Assembly (NCBI GenBank): GCA_017745235.1
Contig: JAGHZU010000016.1
Location: 18,810-82,809, forward strand
Direction: 5' to 3'
DNA from: Caulobacter sp.
GTDB lineage: Bacteria > Pseudomonadota > Alphaproteobacteria > Caulobacterales > Caulobacteraceae
DNA: 64,000 bases
The notes below the pieces were generated by a model, which did not search any database, was not told the origin of the DNA, and saw nothing but the letters and a program-made list of their open reading frames with translations. A program made the position numbers and the translations under genes. Each line of letters starts with the position of its first letter. Position 1 is the stretch's first letter. Below are positions 15,445-23,737 of the stretch, in pieces.

Positions 15445-18400
15445 TCAGCCGCGGGTCACGAGTTCGTCGGGCGCGTCGTGAGCGTTGCGCACGGCCTCGA
15501 GCCAACCTCGGCCAAAGCGTTGATCGGGTTCCAGGTGGGCGCCTTCGGCCCATTCGTTCCAGGCGTTGACGAAAACCAGGCGTTCGTCGCCGTAATTCTG
15601 GGCGCGCGTTTCGTCGAACAATTTCTCAAGCCAAGCTTGGAAGGCTCCGGGACTGGCGTTCTGGAAGACGTAGGAGACGTCCTGCCGGCGGGCGGTATTG
15701 TCCCACGACGGCATCGCGCCCCGGAACCGCGTATGACCTGGAACTGGCTCGCGCGCATACTTTCGGACGACCTCGTGATAGTCGCACACCGTGCCGGCGT
15801 AGTCGGGATTGTACACTGGACCGGGTGGGGCGATCTCGGCGGCCATGCCGGCGGGGGGGAACTCGATCGTGGCGTCGAACCCGATCTTGGCGGGATCGGG
15901 GTAGGTGAGCGCGTTCTCGAAGTTCTCGACGAAGCTCAGATAGATCTCGCCGATGCCGGCGTCGCGACAAGCCTGGCGCCAGCGTTCGGCAACGGCGGCG
16001 ATGTCAGGAATGAGGCCGGGGCGATAGACAATAAACAGCGGCCGGCCGTCGATGCGGATATAGGCCGGATGACGCATGTGGCGCATCGCGTCCTCGATCA
16101 GCTCGTCCAGATCCCGATCGCCGTAGCGTTGCGACAATAGGACGGACTTTTCCTGCCCATCCCAGGTGCGCGTCCAGTTCTCATTCGCCCAGCAGATACA
16201 AAACGGGAAATCCCAGTCGGGATCGGCCAAAATTTGTTCCAGCGGTCGCTCCATGACCCGGCTTCCCGAGAACGAGTAGTAATAGAAGCAAAAGCCGTCG
16301 ACACCGTACTCCCGAGCCAATTGCGCCTGACGAGTCATTGTCGAAGGATGGGTCAGGTCATAATGACCCAGTTCGCCTGCGCGATGCGGCTGATAGTGTC
16401 CTTCGAAGTTAGGCAGAGCCCTTGTCACATTGGTCCACTCGGTGAAGCCTGGGCCCCACCAGCGGTCATTCTCAGGAATGGCGTGGAATTGCGGCAGATA
16501 GAACGCGATCACCTTGACTCGATTGCGCTCGTTCAGCGACGCGCTCCAACGATCAACGAAGCGTTGCTGGTTTCGGAAGGCTTGTCGCGTCTTGAAGTCG
16601 TCGCTTATGGTCTTCGAGGTGACGCTCAGGTGGTGCACAATTCGGGAAGCTGGCGCGTAGAGAATGCGCTTTCCAGCCGCCTGGATGCGGTAGCAGAGGT
16701 CGGCGTCCTCGCAATATGCGGGCACGAACAGCTGGTCGAAACCGCCCAGGGCGGTGAAGCTTTCCCGTCGTACGGCGAGGCAGGCGCCGGATGCATAGTC
16801 GACGAAGCGGGGATAGTTGTAGCGCGGCAGGTCGGGGTCGTCGAACAGGCCGATCAATTGGGCCGAGCCGTCCAGATTGATCCGTGCGCCGGCCTCCTGC
16901 AGTCGACCATTGGGGAACAACAGCATGGGCGCGACGGCGCCAACCTGCGGATCATCCAACGCCGCGACCAACGGGGGCAGCCAGTTCTTCTGCACCTGCA
17001 CGTCGTTGTTCAGGAAGATGATAGTCCGGCCGGTGGCCAGATCCGCGCCCTTGTTGCAGGAGCGGATGAAGCCCAGGTTGGACTCATTGCGCACATAGCG
17101 CACGCCAGGGAGGGACGACAGTATTTCACCGGTCTTGTCAGTCGACGCATCGTCCATGATCAGGATTTCTACGTCATCTAGCCCTCCGGCCGCTTCCAGC
17201 GACTTGAGGCATTCGATTGTGTACTTCAGACTGTTGTAGACGGGAATGATAACCGAGACTTTCGGCGCGGTGGGCAGCTTGAAAGAAAGACTGTCAACCT
17301 CTGTCGCCAAGGCCTTGGCATTGACCGAGATCATCTTGATAGGCTTGGGCTCGAAGGCATTGATCCGTTCGCGGCGCTCACGCTCAAGGTCGGCCGAAAG
17401 AGCGTGATACGCGAAATAGTCATAATTATCGCTGGTGTCGCGGGCGTTGGCCGCCAGTTCGGCAAACAGCCCTTGAGAAACGTGCGCCGCAGGGCTGGGC
17501 TGGCCCTTCACGACCAAAACCCCGGACGCACCGCTGATATCGCCCTTGGTCGCCAGGGGCAGATCCGGTGCGCCCAGCGCGATCCATTGTTCATAAGGTG
17601 AGCGTCGCGAGCCGATGGCCTCGGGGTGCGCCATCATGAAGGCGTTCGCGTCGAATCCGGCGCTAGGGCGACGGCGTTCTGCATGGCCGTTGGTGATGTA
17701 GTGGACCAGAGGATCGATCTGCGATTGATCGACGTCGGAGTGGGCCGCCAGATAGTAATCCGGGTCGAAGTGGGGACTGGCTCGGCGCCGCTCGGAGGCT
17801 GGGCGCGAGAGATAGTGTTCTAGCGGGTTCATGCGCGAAGCGGCGGCGTCCGGATAGCGGCGCAGATACCAGGTTGAATCGAACAGCGGGTGCGGCTTGC
17901 GCCCTTCAGCATGGCCGCGCATCACATAATGCAGGAGCGGCGCCAAGCCGGCGCGCACCACGTCGGGGTTCTGCTCCAGATACCAGTCGTTCCAGAATAG
18001 CGGATGGGGATCCAAGCCCTGCCGCCACCCCTCGCTCAAATAGTGGACCAGCGGATTGCAGCCAGTCTCGCCGACGGCGTCGGTCTGAGCAATGTAATAG
18101 GCCGGGTGGAACAGAGGGTGGGAACTAATCCCGCGCGGGCCGCCGATCTTCATGAAATGGGCGAGCAGGCTCTTACGAAGGCGTAGCGCGTCGGCGCCTA
18201 GCTGGCCGCGATAGTAGTCGATGTTAAACAGCGGATGCGGTGTGCGGCGTTCCCGTTCGCCATGCCGCAGATAGTGCGTCAATGGCGTGAAGGGCGCGTT
18301 GGCGACATCGGGGTTGTTGGTCAGATAGAACAGCTGGTCGAATAGCGCCGGCGGCCGGATTCCGGGGTCGCCCCGGCGGGCCACGTACGTCCCCAGATCA

Positions 18401-18984
18401 GTCGCGTCGCCGGGCGGACCTGAGACGCCGCCATGCCCCTGCAGGCTCCCGGCCAGTTCGTCAAGAACCCCCGACCGCGCTAGAAAGCTGCGCTCCAACT
18501 CAGGCGAAAAACGGAGAACTCCGCCCCATGCCTTGTGTTCGAGCGCGGCGAGGCGCGCTCGGGGAGCGTATAGGGCGCTCCTGCCGACAGGAAGAACTCG
18601 ACCCATGGCCGCATTCCAGCGCAGGCGGGACAGGGCTTGCCTCTGATCATGCGCGGCGCGCCGCAGCATTTCCATGCGCTGCGGCATGCCGGCGGGGTTC
18701 GCAAGGTGGGCCAACACTGGGGAGTCGTCCGTGTTGGTCTTGGCCGAGGCGGCGCGTTCCCCGGCTAATTCCCGCGTGAGGGTCTCGAGGGCTTGGCGAG
18801 TCAGGGCGCCTTCGCGACGGATTTCCGCGATCACGTTGTGCGGGTCAGGCATTTCGTTCGGGGCGGGCCCGATCTTCGTGGATCCGGCGTTCTCGGTTAT
18901 GGCCGGAGCCGCGGCCGCATCGGCCTCGGCTTGCTTTTCCCTTTTTCGGCGGATCCCGCCGCCGCGCGTCCCGTCTGCAGTCAT
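15445..18984 (-). CDS. Giant GT2-WbsX glycosyltransferase with tandem N-terminal repeats
   Basis: An 1179-residue protein with four parts. Residues 1-200 are charged and partly disordered. Residues about 214-465 contain about six or seven imperfect 37-45-residue repeats with the theme HPLF..WYL...PDV....NPL.HY...G. Residues about 573-800 form a GT2 transferase: VSVIIPVYNSLKYTIECL, IMDDASTDKTGE and the metal motif FLNNDVQ. Residues about 823-1170 are a WbsX-family domain (VIAFYLPQFHAIPENDRWWG, FTEWTNV, CICWANENWTRTWDG, VNAWNEWAEGAHLEPD). Both catalytic parts probably build the island glycan; WbsX is tied to O-antigen clusters. The start is the ATG at 18984. Confidence 0.9.
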   Translation of the reverse strand: MTADGTRGGGIRRKREKQAEADAAAAPAITENAGSTKIGPAPNEMPDPHNVIAEIRREGALTRQALETLTRELAGERAASAKTNTDDSPVLAHLANPAGMPQRMEMLRRAAHDQRQALSRLRWNAAMGRVLPVGRSALYAPRARLAALEHKAWGGVLRFSPELERSFLARSGVLDELAGSLQGHGGVSGPPGDATDLGTYVARRGDPGIRPPALFDQLFYLTNNPDVANAPFTPLTHYLRHGERERRTPHPLFNIDYYRGQLGADALRLRKSLLAHFMKIGGPRGISSHPLFHPAYYIAQTDAVGETGCNPLVHYLSEGWRQGLDPHPLFWNDWYLEQNPDVVRAGLAPLLHYVMRGHAEGRKPHPLFDSTWYLRRYPDAAASRMNPLEHYLSRPASERRRASPHFDPDYYLAAHSDVDQSQIDPLVHYITNGHAERRRPSAGFDANAFMMAHPEAIGSRRSPYEQWIALGAPDLPLATKGDISGASGVLVVKGQPSPAAHVSQGLFAELAANARDTSDNYDYFAYHALSADLERERRERINAFEPKPIKMISVNAKALATEVDSLSFKLPTAPKVSVIIPVYNSLKYTIECLKSLEAAGGLDDVEILIMDDASTDKTGEILSSLPGVRYVRNESNLGFIRSCNKGADLATGRTIIFLNNDVQVQKNWLPPLVAALDDPQVGAVAPMLLFPNGRLQEAGARINLDGSAQLIGLFDDPDLPRYNYPRFVDYASGACLAVRRESFTALGGFDQLFVPAYCEDADLCYRIQAAGKRILYAPASRIVHHLSVTSKTISDDFKTRQAFRNQQRFVDRWSASLNERNRVKVIAFYLPQFHAIPENDRWWGPGFTEWTNVTRALPNFEGHYQPHRAGELGHYDLTHPSTMTRQAQLAREYGVDGFCFYYYSFSGSRVMERPLEQILADPDWDFPFCICWANENWTRTWDGQEKSVLLSQRYGDRDLDELIEDAMRHMRHPAYIRIDGRPLFIVYRPGLIPDIAAVAERWRQACRDAGIGEIYLSFVENFENALTYPDPAKIGFDATIEFPPAGMAAEIAPPGPVYNPDYAGTVCDYHEVVRKYAREPVPGHTRFRGAMPSWDNTARRQDVSYVFQNASPGAFQAWLEKLFDETRAQNYGDERLVFVNAWNEWAEGAHLEPDQRFGRGWLEAVRNAHDAPDELVTRG

Positions 18985-19079
18985 GACTGGCCCTAAATTT
19001 CCAAAGTGCGGCGCAAAGACAAAGCGCCGGGCTGAATTTCTGCGACGATTAGCAGGCCGCCGCCCAAGTGGAGTTTGGG

Positions 19080-20000
19080 CTACATGAACGCGACATCGCC
19101 GGCGACAGCGATCTTTCGGCCGAACGCCTCGTGGAAGCCGTAACGCGGCGGCGGAGGCGTATCACCCTGGTGCGAAAAGAACCGGTCGTGCTGGTGCACT
19201 TGAACTTCAGTTGGCGCGCAGTGGAAGACTACGCTCCAGCGAGACAAGTCGGGATTGGCGGCCGGATAACCACCATGCGGCAATTGCGGATGCCAGATCG
19301 CCGTGTCGCCCTTGCGTAGCGCTGCGACCTGAAGCGGCCGGCCCTCGTTCGGCGAGCGAAGGATCACCTCGCCATTGTAGATATCGAGCGCCTTCATCAA
19401 CTGGTCGCCTCGGGCCAATTCAGGAAATTCGGCTTCGACGCGCCGCAGAATGGCCGCTTGGTCGATCTTGTAGCGGTGGCCGCCTGGAATGTACTGCAAC
19501 GGACCGGCGTCAATGTGCACGTCCTCGAGTGCGGTCCAGACACCGAAGAACTGCGAGTCCGGCCACGTCGCAAAGTGGGGCGTGTCGCGATGGATCGGTT
19601 GTTGAGTGCCGTACTTGAACGTAAGGGATGTATAAAGGCACGCTTCGCGACCGAACAGGAAATCCAGGATTTCCATGGTGCGCGGGTTCGTGCCGATCTT
19701 CATCTCGGATTCGGACCAGAAGTGGAAGTTGACCAGGCGCTTTTCGCGGCCGTTGATATCTAGGTTCTCATCAACATAAGATCTGTTTTGACGAGAATAC
19801 TCACGATAGTCTTCCACAACTTGGTCGCAGAGTTTCGGATCAACTGCACTACGGATGACGGTGAAGCCATCCGTAATCAAGTCGTGAGCGATGGACTTCA
19901 TGCCTTGGTCTGCAGCCGATTTCGTCAAGCGTTCCAACGCGTCGGGTTCGTCGAGCCAAAGCTTTGGGATGTCTGCGGTGACAACAGGATCAGACTGCAT
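19080..20000 (-). CDS. Phytanoyl-CoA dioxygenase (PhyH) family protein
   Basis: A 306-residue Fe(II)/2-oxoglutarate oxygenase. The iron motif HRD is in QQPIHRDTPHFATWPDS, the distal His and 2-oxoglutarate Arg are in WHPQLPHGGYPAANPDLSR. GPLQYIPGGHRYKID is a typical family block. In polysaccharide clusters such enzymes hydroxylate or oxidise sugars or lipid parts; the target here is unknown. The ATG at 20000 follows GGAG and starts MQSDPVV; two upstream in-frame starts (20039, 20054) lack a ribosome site. It is 95 bases upstream of the giant transferase and on the same strand. Confidence 0.88.
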   Translation of the reverse strand: MQSDPVVTADIPKLWLDEPDALERLTKSAADQGMKSIAHDLITDGFTVIRSAVDPKLCDQVVEDYREYSRQNRSYVDENLDINGREKRLVNFHFWSESEMKIGTNPRTMEILDFLFGREACLYTSLTFKYGTQQPIHRDTPHFATWPDSQFFGVWTALEDVHIDAGPLQYIPGGHRYKIDQAAILRRVEAEFPELARGDQLMKALDIYNGEVILRSPNEGRPLQVAALRKGDTAIWHPQLPHGGYPAANPDLSRWSVVFHCAPTEVQVHQHDRFFSHQGDTPPPPRYGFHEAFGRKIAVAGDVAFM

Positions 20001-20172
20001 TCTGGACTTTCTCCACGTCGAAGCCGCCAAACGGCGCATCGTCACGCCCCACATTAGGCCCCATCCTCAACTGGCTTAGGGATATCGTCATGTCAAACTC
20101 AATCGGGCCGACCAATCGTTCTCGAGAAATTCCCGTCGGTCGCTCCCGTTCGCAGCCTATCGTGGACGAAAG

Positions 20173-21225
20173 CTAGGTTGGCGCCACCCAAGAAATCACG
20201 CCTGTATGGGTAAGCGCGACGACATCGGCATGACCGCCATGGGCCTCCAGCGCCACGACGAGCCGCCGGCGCTGTTCTGGCGGGCCCATGAACATCATGA
20301 AGCCGCCCCCGCCCGCTCCGGAAACCTTGCCGGCGAGCGCACCATTGGCCAGGGCTAGATCGTAGAGGCTGTCGATTATTGGATTCGAGATCCCCGAAGC
20401 GGTCTGCTTCTTGGCTGTCCAGGAGCGGTCCAGCACCTGCGCCATTTCGGTTACGTCTCCCCGGAGCATTGCGCTCTTCATGTCTATGGCGTCAGCTTTA
20501 AGCCGGTGCATTGCATCAATCGCGGACGAGGAGCCGCCACTGATCGCGGCGCGCTGCTGTACGATGATGTCGTGCGAGGCGCGTGACTGGCCGGTGAAGC
20601 AGATAGTGAGCGAGGCCTCGATCTCCTCGCAGACGCCCGAGCGGAGCCTCAGCGGATTGACCACAGTGCGGTCCCCCGGCAGGAACTCGATGAAGTTAAC
20701 CCCGCCGAACGCGGCCGAATACTGGTCCTGTCGACCGCCGGCTAGGCCGAGATCGTTGCGCTCGATGTCCCAGGCTAGACGCGCTATCTCGTAGCTGCCG
20801 AGAGGCAGGTCAAGATAGGCCCTGAACGCTTCCACCAGAGCCACGACCAGGGCCGATGAGGCGCCCAATCCGGATCCCGCCGGCGCGTCAACCGTGCTGG
20901 CCACGGAAACCGGGAAGGGTTTGCCGTCCAGATAGTCCCGTACGAAGCGATTGTAGACACCCTGATGGAGCAGCAGCGTCGAGGGGCGATCCAGCGCTTC
21001 CTCGACGGGGCAGCTGTCGAAAATTCCGACGTCCAGGGCCTCGAACGAAACCAGGCCGTCCGACCTTGGGCTTAGGAAGGCGAAGGCGTGACGATCGATG
21101 GTGACGTTCAACACGGCGCCGCCAAAATCATCGCAATATGGAGACAGGTCAGTGCCGCCGCCGGCAATGCCGAGGCGCAGCGGTGCGCGAGCGCGAACGC
21201 GCATTTTCTGAGTGCCTAAAATCAC
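20173..21225 (-). CDS. hddA: D-glycero-alpha-D-manno-heptose 7-phosphate kinase (GHMP kinase)
   Basis: A GHMP-fold kinase of about 350 residues that phosphorylates C1 of heptose 7-phosphate to the 1,7-bisphosphate. The N-terminus RARAPLRLGIAGGGTDLSPY is the HddA signature; the ATP loop is APAGSGLGASSALVVAL and the C-terminal glycine motif KVSGAGGGGFMMF. It belongs with the nucleotidyltransferase-phosphatase at 22546-23727. The GTG at 21225 lies 4 bases from GGGGAG; the ATG at 21204 or the TTG at 21228 are alternatives. A fucokinase-like activity is the main alternative but the N-terminus favours HddA. Confidence 0.85.
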   Translation of the reverse strand: MILGTQKMRVRARAPLRLGIAGGGTDLSPYCDDFGGAVLNVTIDRHAFAFLSPRSDGLVSFEALDVGIFDSCPVEEALDRPSTLLLHQGVYNRFVRDYLDGKPFPVSVASTVDAPAGSGLGASSALVVALVEAFRAYLDLPLGSYEIARLAWDIERNDLGLAGGRQDQYSAAFGGVNFIEFLPGDRTVVNPLRLRSGVCEEIEASLTICFTGQSRASHDIIVQQRAAISGGSSSAIDAMHRLKADAIDMKSAMLRGDVTEMAQVLDRSWTAKKQTASGISNPIIDSLYDLALANGALAGKVSGAGGGGFMMFMGPPEQRRRLVVALEAHGGHADVVALTHTGVISWVAPT

Positions 21226-21365
21226 CAATCTCCCCGAAAGTCGCTATTCGAAGTCGCGCAAACGGATATAACACGCACCTGCTCTGTCAACGGAAACGTA
21301 CGGTTTAGCCGCTCTATTTTCGCGACATCGACAGCATAAAAAAGATAGTTTTGCTCCGCGAGGCC

Positions 21366-22520
21366 ATGAAAAATATTAGATTTGATGAAGTAGCGTCGTG
21401 GCTATCTGTCTATGCTCTTCCTTACTGGGCAAGCGAAGGTTTGGACGCCGAAGGTGGCGGCTTCGTTGAACACTTGAATCTTTCTGCCAAGAACGCGCAT
21501 GCGGACTACAAGAGGACGCGAGCTCAAGCTCGACAAATCTATTGTTACGCTCAGGCGGCGCTGCTGGATCTCCACCCGAACGCCGAGGCTATCGCTGCTC
21601 GAGGCTGGCGGTTCCTGACTGAGAACGCCCGGTTGGCGGATGGGGCCTATGCACGCCGAATGGCCCCGGACGGCACGGTGATCGATGCGACCTGTGATGC
21701 GTACGACATGGCGTTTGTGCTGTTCGCCCACGCTTGGTGGCACCGCGTGTCGGGTGATCCCGCCATTGTGGATAGCGCGCTTTCGACGCTAGCGGCGCTC
21801 AACGCCCGCCTTCGACATCCCAACGGCATGGGCTGGCTGGCGGAGGAGGGCGATCAAGGCCCTCGGCAGCAGAACCCTCACATGCATCTGATCGAGGCGG
21901 CGATCGAACTAGCCGATACTACTGGACACCCAGCGTTTTTTGATCTCGGGCGCGAGATTCTTGGGCTGTTCGAGCAGCGTATCATCGACCCCCGCACTGG
22001 CGTCCTGCGCGAATTGTTCGCGACTGATTGGTCTCCGCTGCCAACCGCCGCAGGGCGTGTCGTCGAACCTGGCCACCAAATGGAATGGGCTTGGATCCTC
22101 GGTCGCGCCGGGCCGATCCTGGGGGCGGACGCATCGGATCTGGCGCGGGCCCTTTACGACAGCGCCGAGCGTTACGGCGTCGCCGCCGAAACCGGGCTGA
22201 CCTACGACCAGGTGGATGTCGACGGAGCGGTCGTGGCCGCTAGCCATCGATCCTGGCCGCAGACCGAGGCGCTGAAGGCTAATCTGGCGATGCTGGAACT
22301 GGACGGTGTCGACACTCGGGCCAGAATCGCGACTTGCGTGGACAACCTGCTCGACCGTTATCTCGACACCGACCCGCGCGGCGTCTGGATCGATCACCTG
22401 GATGGCCAAGGGCGGCCAATGGTCGACAAGATCCCGTCGACTACGCTCTATCACCTACAACTGGCCTTCACTGAGCTATTGCGCTTGCGGCCCCGCATCG
22501 AAGCCCTAAGCGCTGCCTAG
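21366..22520 (+). CDS. AGE-family sugar epimerase/isomerase
   Basis: A 384-residue (alpha/alpha)6-barrel protein of the N-acylglucosamine 2-epimerase and mannose isomerase family. Diagnostic blocks are EGGGFVEHLNLS, TRAQARQIYCYAQAALL, NPHMHLIEAAIEL, VEPGHQMEWAWIL and WPQTEALKANLAML, with the catalytic His residues in the last three. It interconverts aldose and ketose, or epimerises at C2; substrate cannot be read from sequence. The ATG at 21366 is favoured over a TTG at 21351. It is the only rightward gene between two leftward heptose genes, and may supply mannose or a heptose-type sugar. Confidence 0.88.
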   Translation: MKNIRFDEVASWLSVYALPYWASEGLDAEGGGFVEHLNLSAKNAHADYKRTRAQARQIYCYAQAALLDLHPNAEAIAARGWRFLTENARLADGAYARRMAPDGTVIDATCDAYDMAFVLFAHAWWHRVSGDPAIVDSALSTLAALNARLRHPNGMGWLAEEGDQGPRQQNPHMHLIEAAIELADTTGHPAFFDLGREILGLFEQRIIDPRTGVLRELFATDWSPLPTAAGRVVEPGHQMEWAWILGRAGPILGADASDLARALYDSAERYGVAAETGLTYDQVDVDGAVVAASHRSWPQTEALKANLAMLELDGVDTRARIATCVDNLLDRYLDTDPRGVWIDHLDGQGRPMVDKIPSTTLYHLQLAFTELLRLRPRIEALSAA

Positions 22521-22545
22521 GCGTGGCGCCCAGCCATTGGGAGGG

Positions 22546-23727
22546 CTACCCGGCAGCCAACCGGGTGATCCAAGGCCGCAAGAAGACCGACAGGTCTCCG
22601 CGCTCGAATAGGAGTCCGATGATGCCGGCGGCCTCGGCGGCCGCCACGTCGCTTGGCCGGTCGCCAATCATCGCTGTGCGCTCTCGCACGACCGGAAATT
22701 GCGTCACCAGATCCAGGATCGTCCCCGGATCGAGTCCGTGGTCGTGCGAAGCGCCCCGATAGGCTTCGGGGTGGTGAGACGAATAGGCATATGAGTCGAT
22801 GTGGGCGCCCCGGGCCTTGAGCTCGGCATTTATCCAGGCGTGCAGGGTGGTCACCGCGCCTTCGTCGTAGCCACGCGCCTTGCCGGCTTGGTTGATGGTG
22901 ACGAACGCGAATAAGCCTGCGTCGTTGACCTCCTTGATCGCCGCGACAGCGCCCTCCGCCCATTCGATTTGGTCGGGCCGGTGCGCGTCGTTGACCTCGT
23001 GGTCGAACAAGCCGTCGCGATCGAACACCACCGCGCCGCGATGCATGGTGTTTGGGACGAAGTCCTGAGCGCGGGCGAAATCCTCGGGCACGCCGATGTC
23101 GATGAAGGGGCGTTCGTAGATCCTGCCTCCCAACAAGCCCTGCTCGGCCAGGCGTGGGTAGACCTCTCGCTCAATGGAAACCGGACCTTGCTCGGCCGCC
23201 AGATGATCCAGAATCGTACGGGAAAGCACCGCCACACCCCCGTTGATCAGGCCGGGGCCATCAGTCTCCGGCCGCTCGGCGAAGCGGCGGATCAGGTCGC
23301 CTTCCAGCGTGGCCGGTCCATAGCGGGAGACGTCTTCGACGGGCCGCAGGGCCAGGACGCCCACAGCGTCCTTCGAACCCAGCGCTAGGTCCCAAAGGTT
23401 GATGTCAAAGAACGAGTCTCCATTCAGGAAGAAGAAGCGAGGATCGAGATGCTCGGCGGCGTGACGTAACGCGCCGCCGGTGCCCAAGGGCTCGGGCTCG
23501 ACGATTACCCGGACTTCCGGAAAGGCTTCGCTGATGCGGTCGAGTCGATCGGCGCGAAAGCCGGCCAGCAGCAGGATGTCGGTAATCCCGTGGCGGCGGA
23601 GCTCCAGCAACAGCCAGTGAAGGAAGGGGCGGCCGCCCACTTCCAGCAAGGGCTTAGGCGTTTCCTTCGTCAGCTCGCCCAGTCGTGTGCCGAGGCCCCC
23701 GACCAGAACGACCGCTTGGGTGATCAT
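22546..23727 (-). CDS. hddC: Fused heptose-1-phosphate nucleotidyltransferase and HAD phosphatase-like protein
   Basis: A 393-residue two-domain protein. Residues 1-230 form an HddC/RmlA-type nucleotidyltransferase (VVLVGGLGTRLGELTKETPK, EPEPLGTGGALRH, LNGDSFFDIN), expected to make GDP-heptose. Residues 231-393 form a GmhB-like HAD domain with nucleophile pair D236/D238 in VVFDRDGLFD, TINQAGKARGY and IGDRPSDVAAAEAAG. The zinc loop of GmhB is lost: Ser and His stand where Cys is expected around 313-330, and the motif III RKP is replaced by GLDPG at 331-335. Phosphatase activity is therefore doubtful. It begins 10 bases after the transketolase stop on the same strand. A GTG at 23730 is an alternative start. 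Confidence 0.87.
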   Translation of the reverse strand: MITQAVVLVGGLGTRLGELTKETPKPLLEVGGRPFLHWLLLELRRHGITDILLLAGFRADRLDRISEAFPEVRVIVEPEPLGTGGALRHAAEHLDPRFFFLNGDSFFDINLWDLALGSKDAVGVLALRPVEDVSRYGPATLEGDLIRRFAERPETDGPGLINGGVAVLSRTILDHLAAEQGPVSIEREVYPRLAEQGLLGGRIYERPFIDIGVPEDFARAQDFVPNTMHRGAVVFDRDGLFDHEVNDAHRPDQIEWAEGAVAAIKEVNDAGLFAFVTINQAGKARGYDEGAVTTLHAWINAELKARGAHIDSYAYSSHHPEAYRGASHDHGLDPGTILDLVTQFPVVRERTAMIGDRPSDVAAAEAAGIIGLLFERGDLSVFLRPWITRLAAG

Positions 23728-23737
23728 CACGGCAGCC

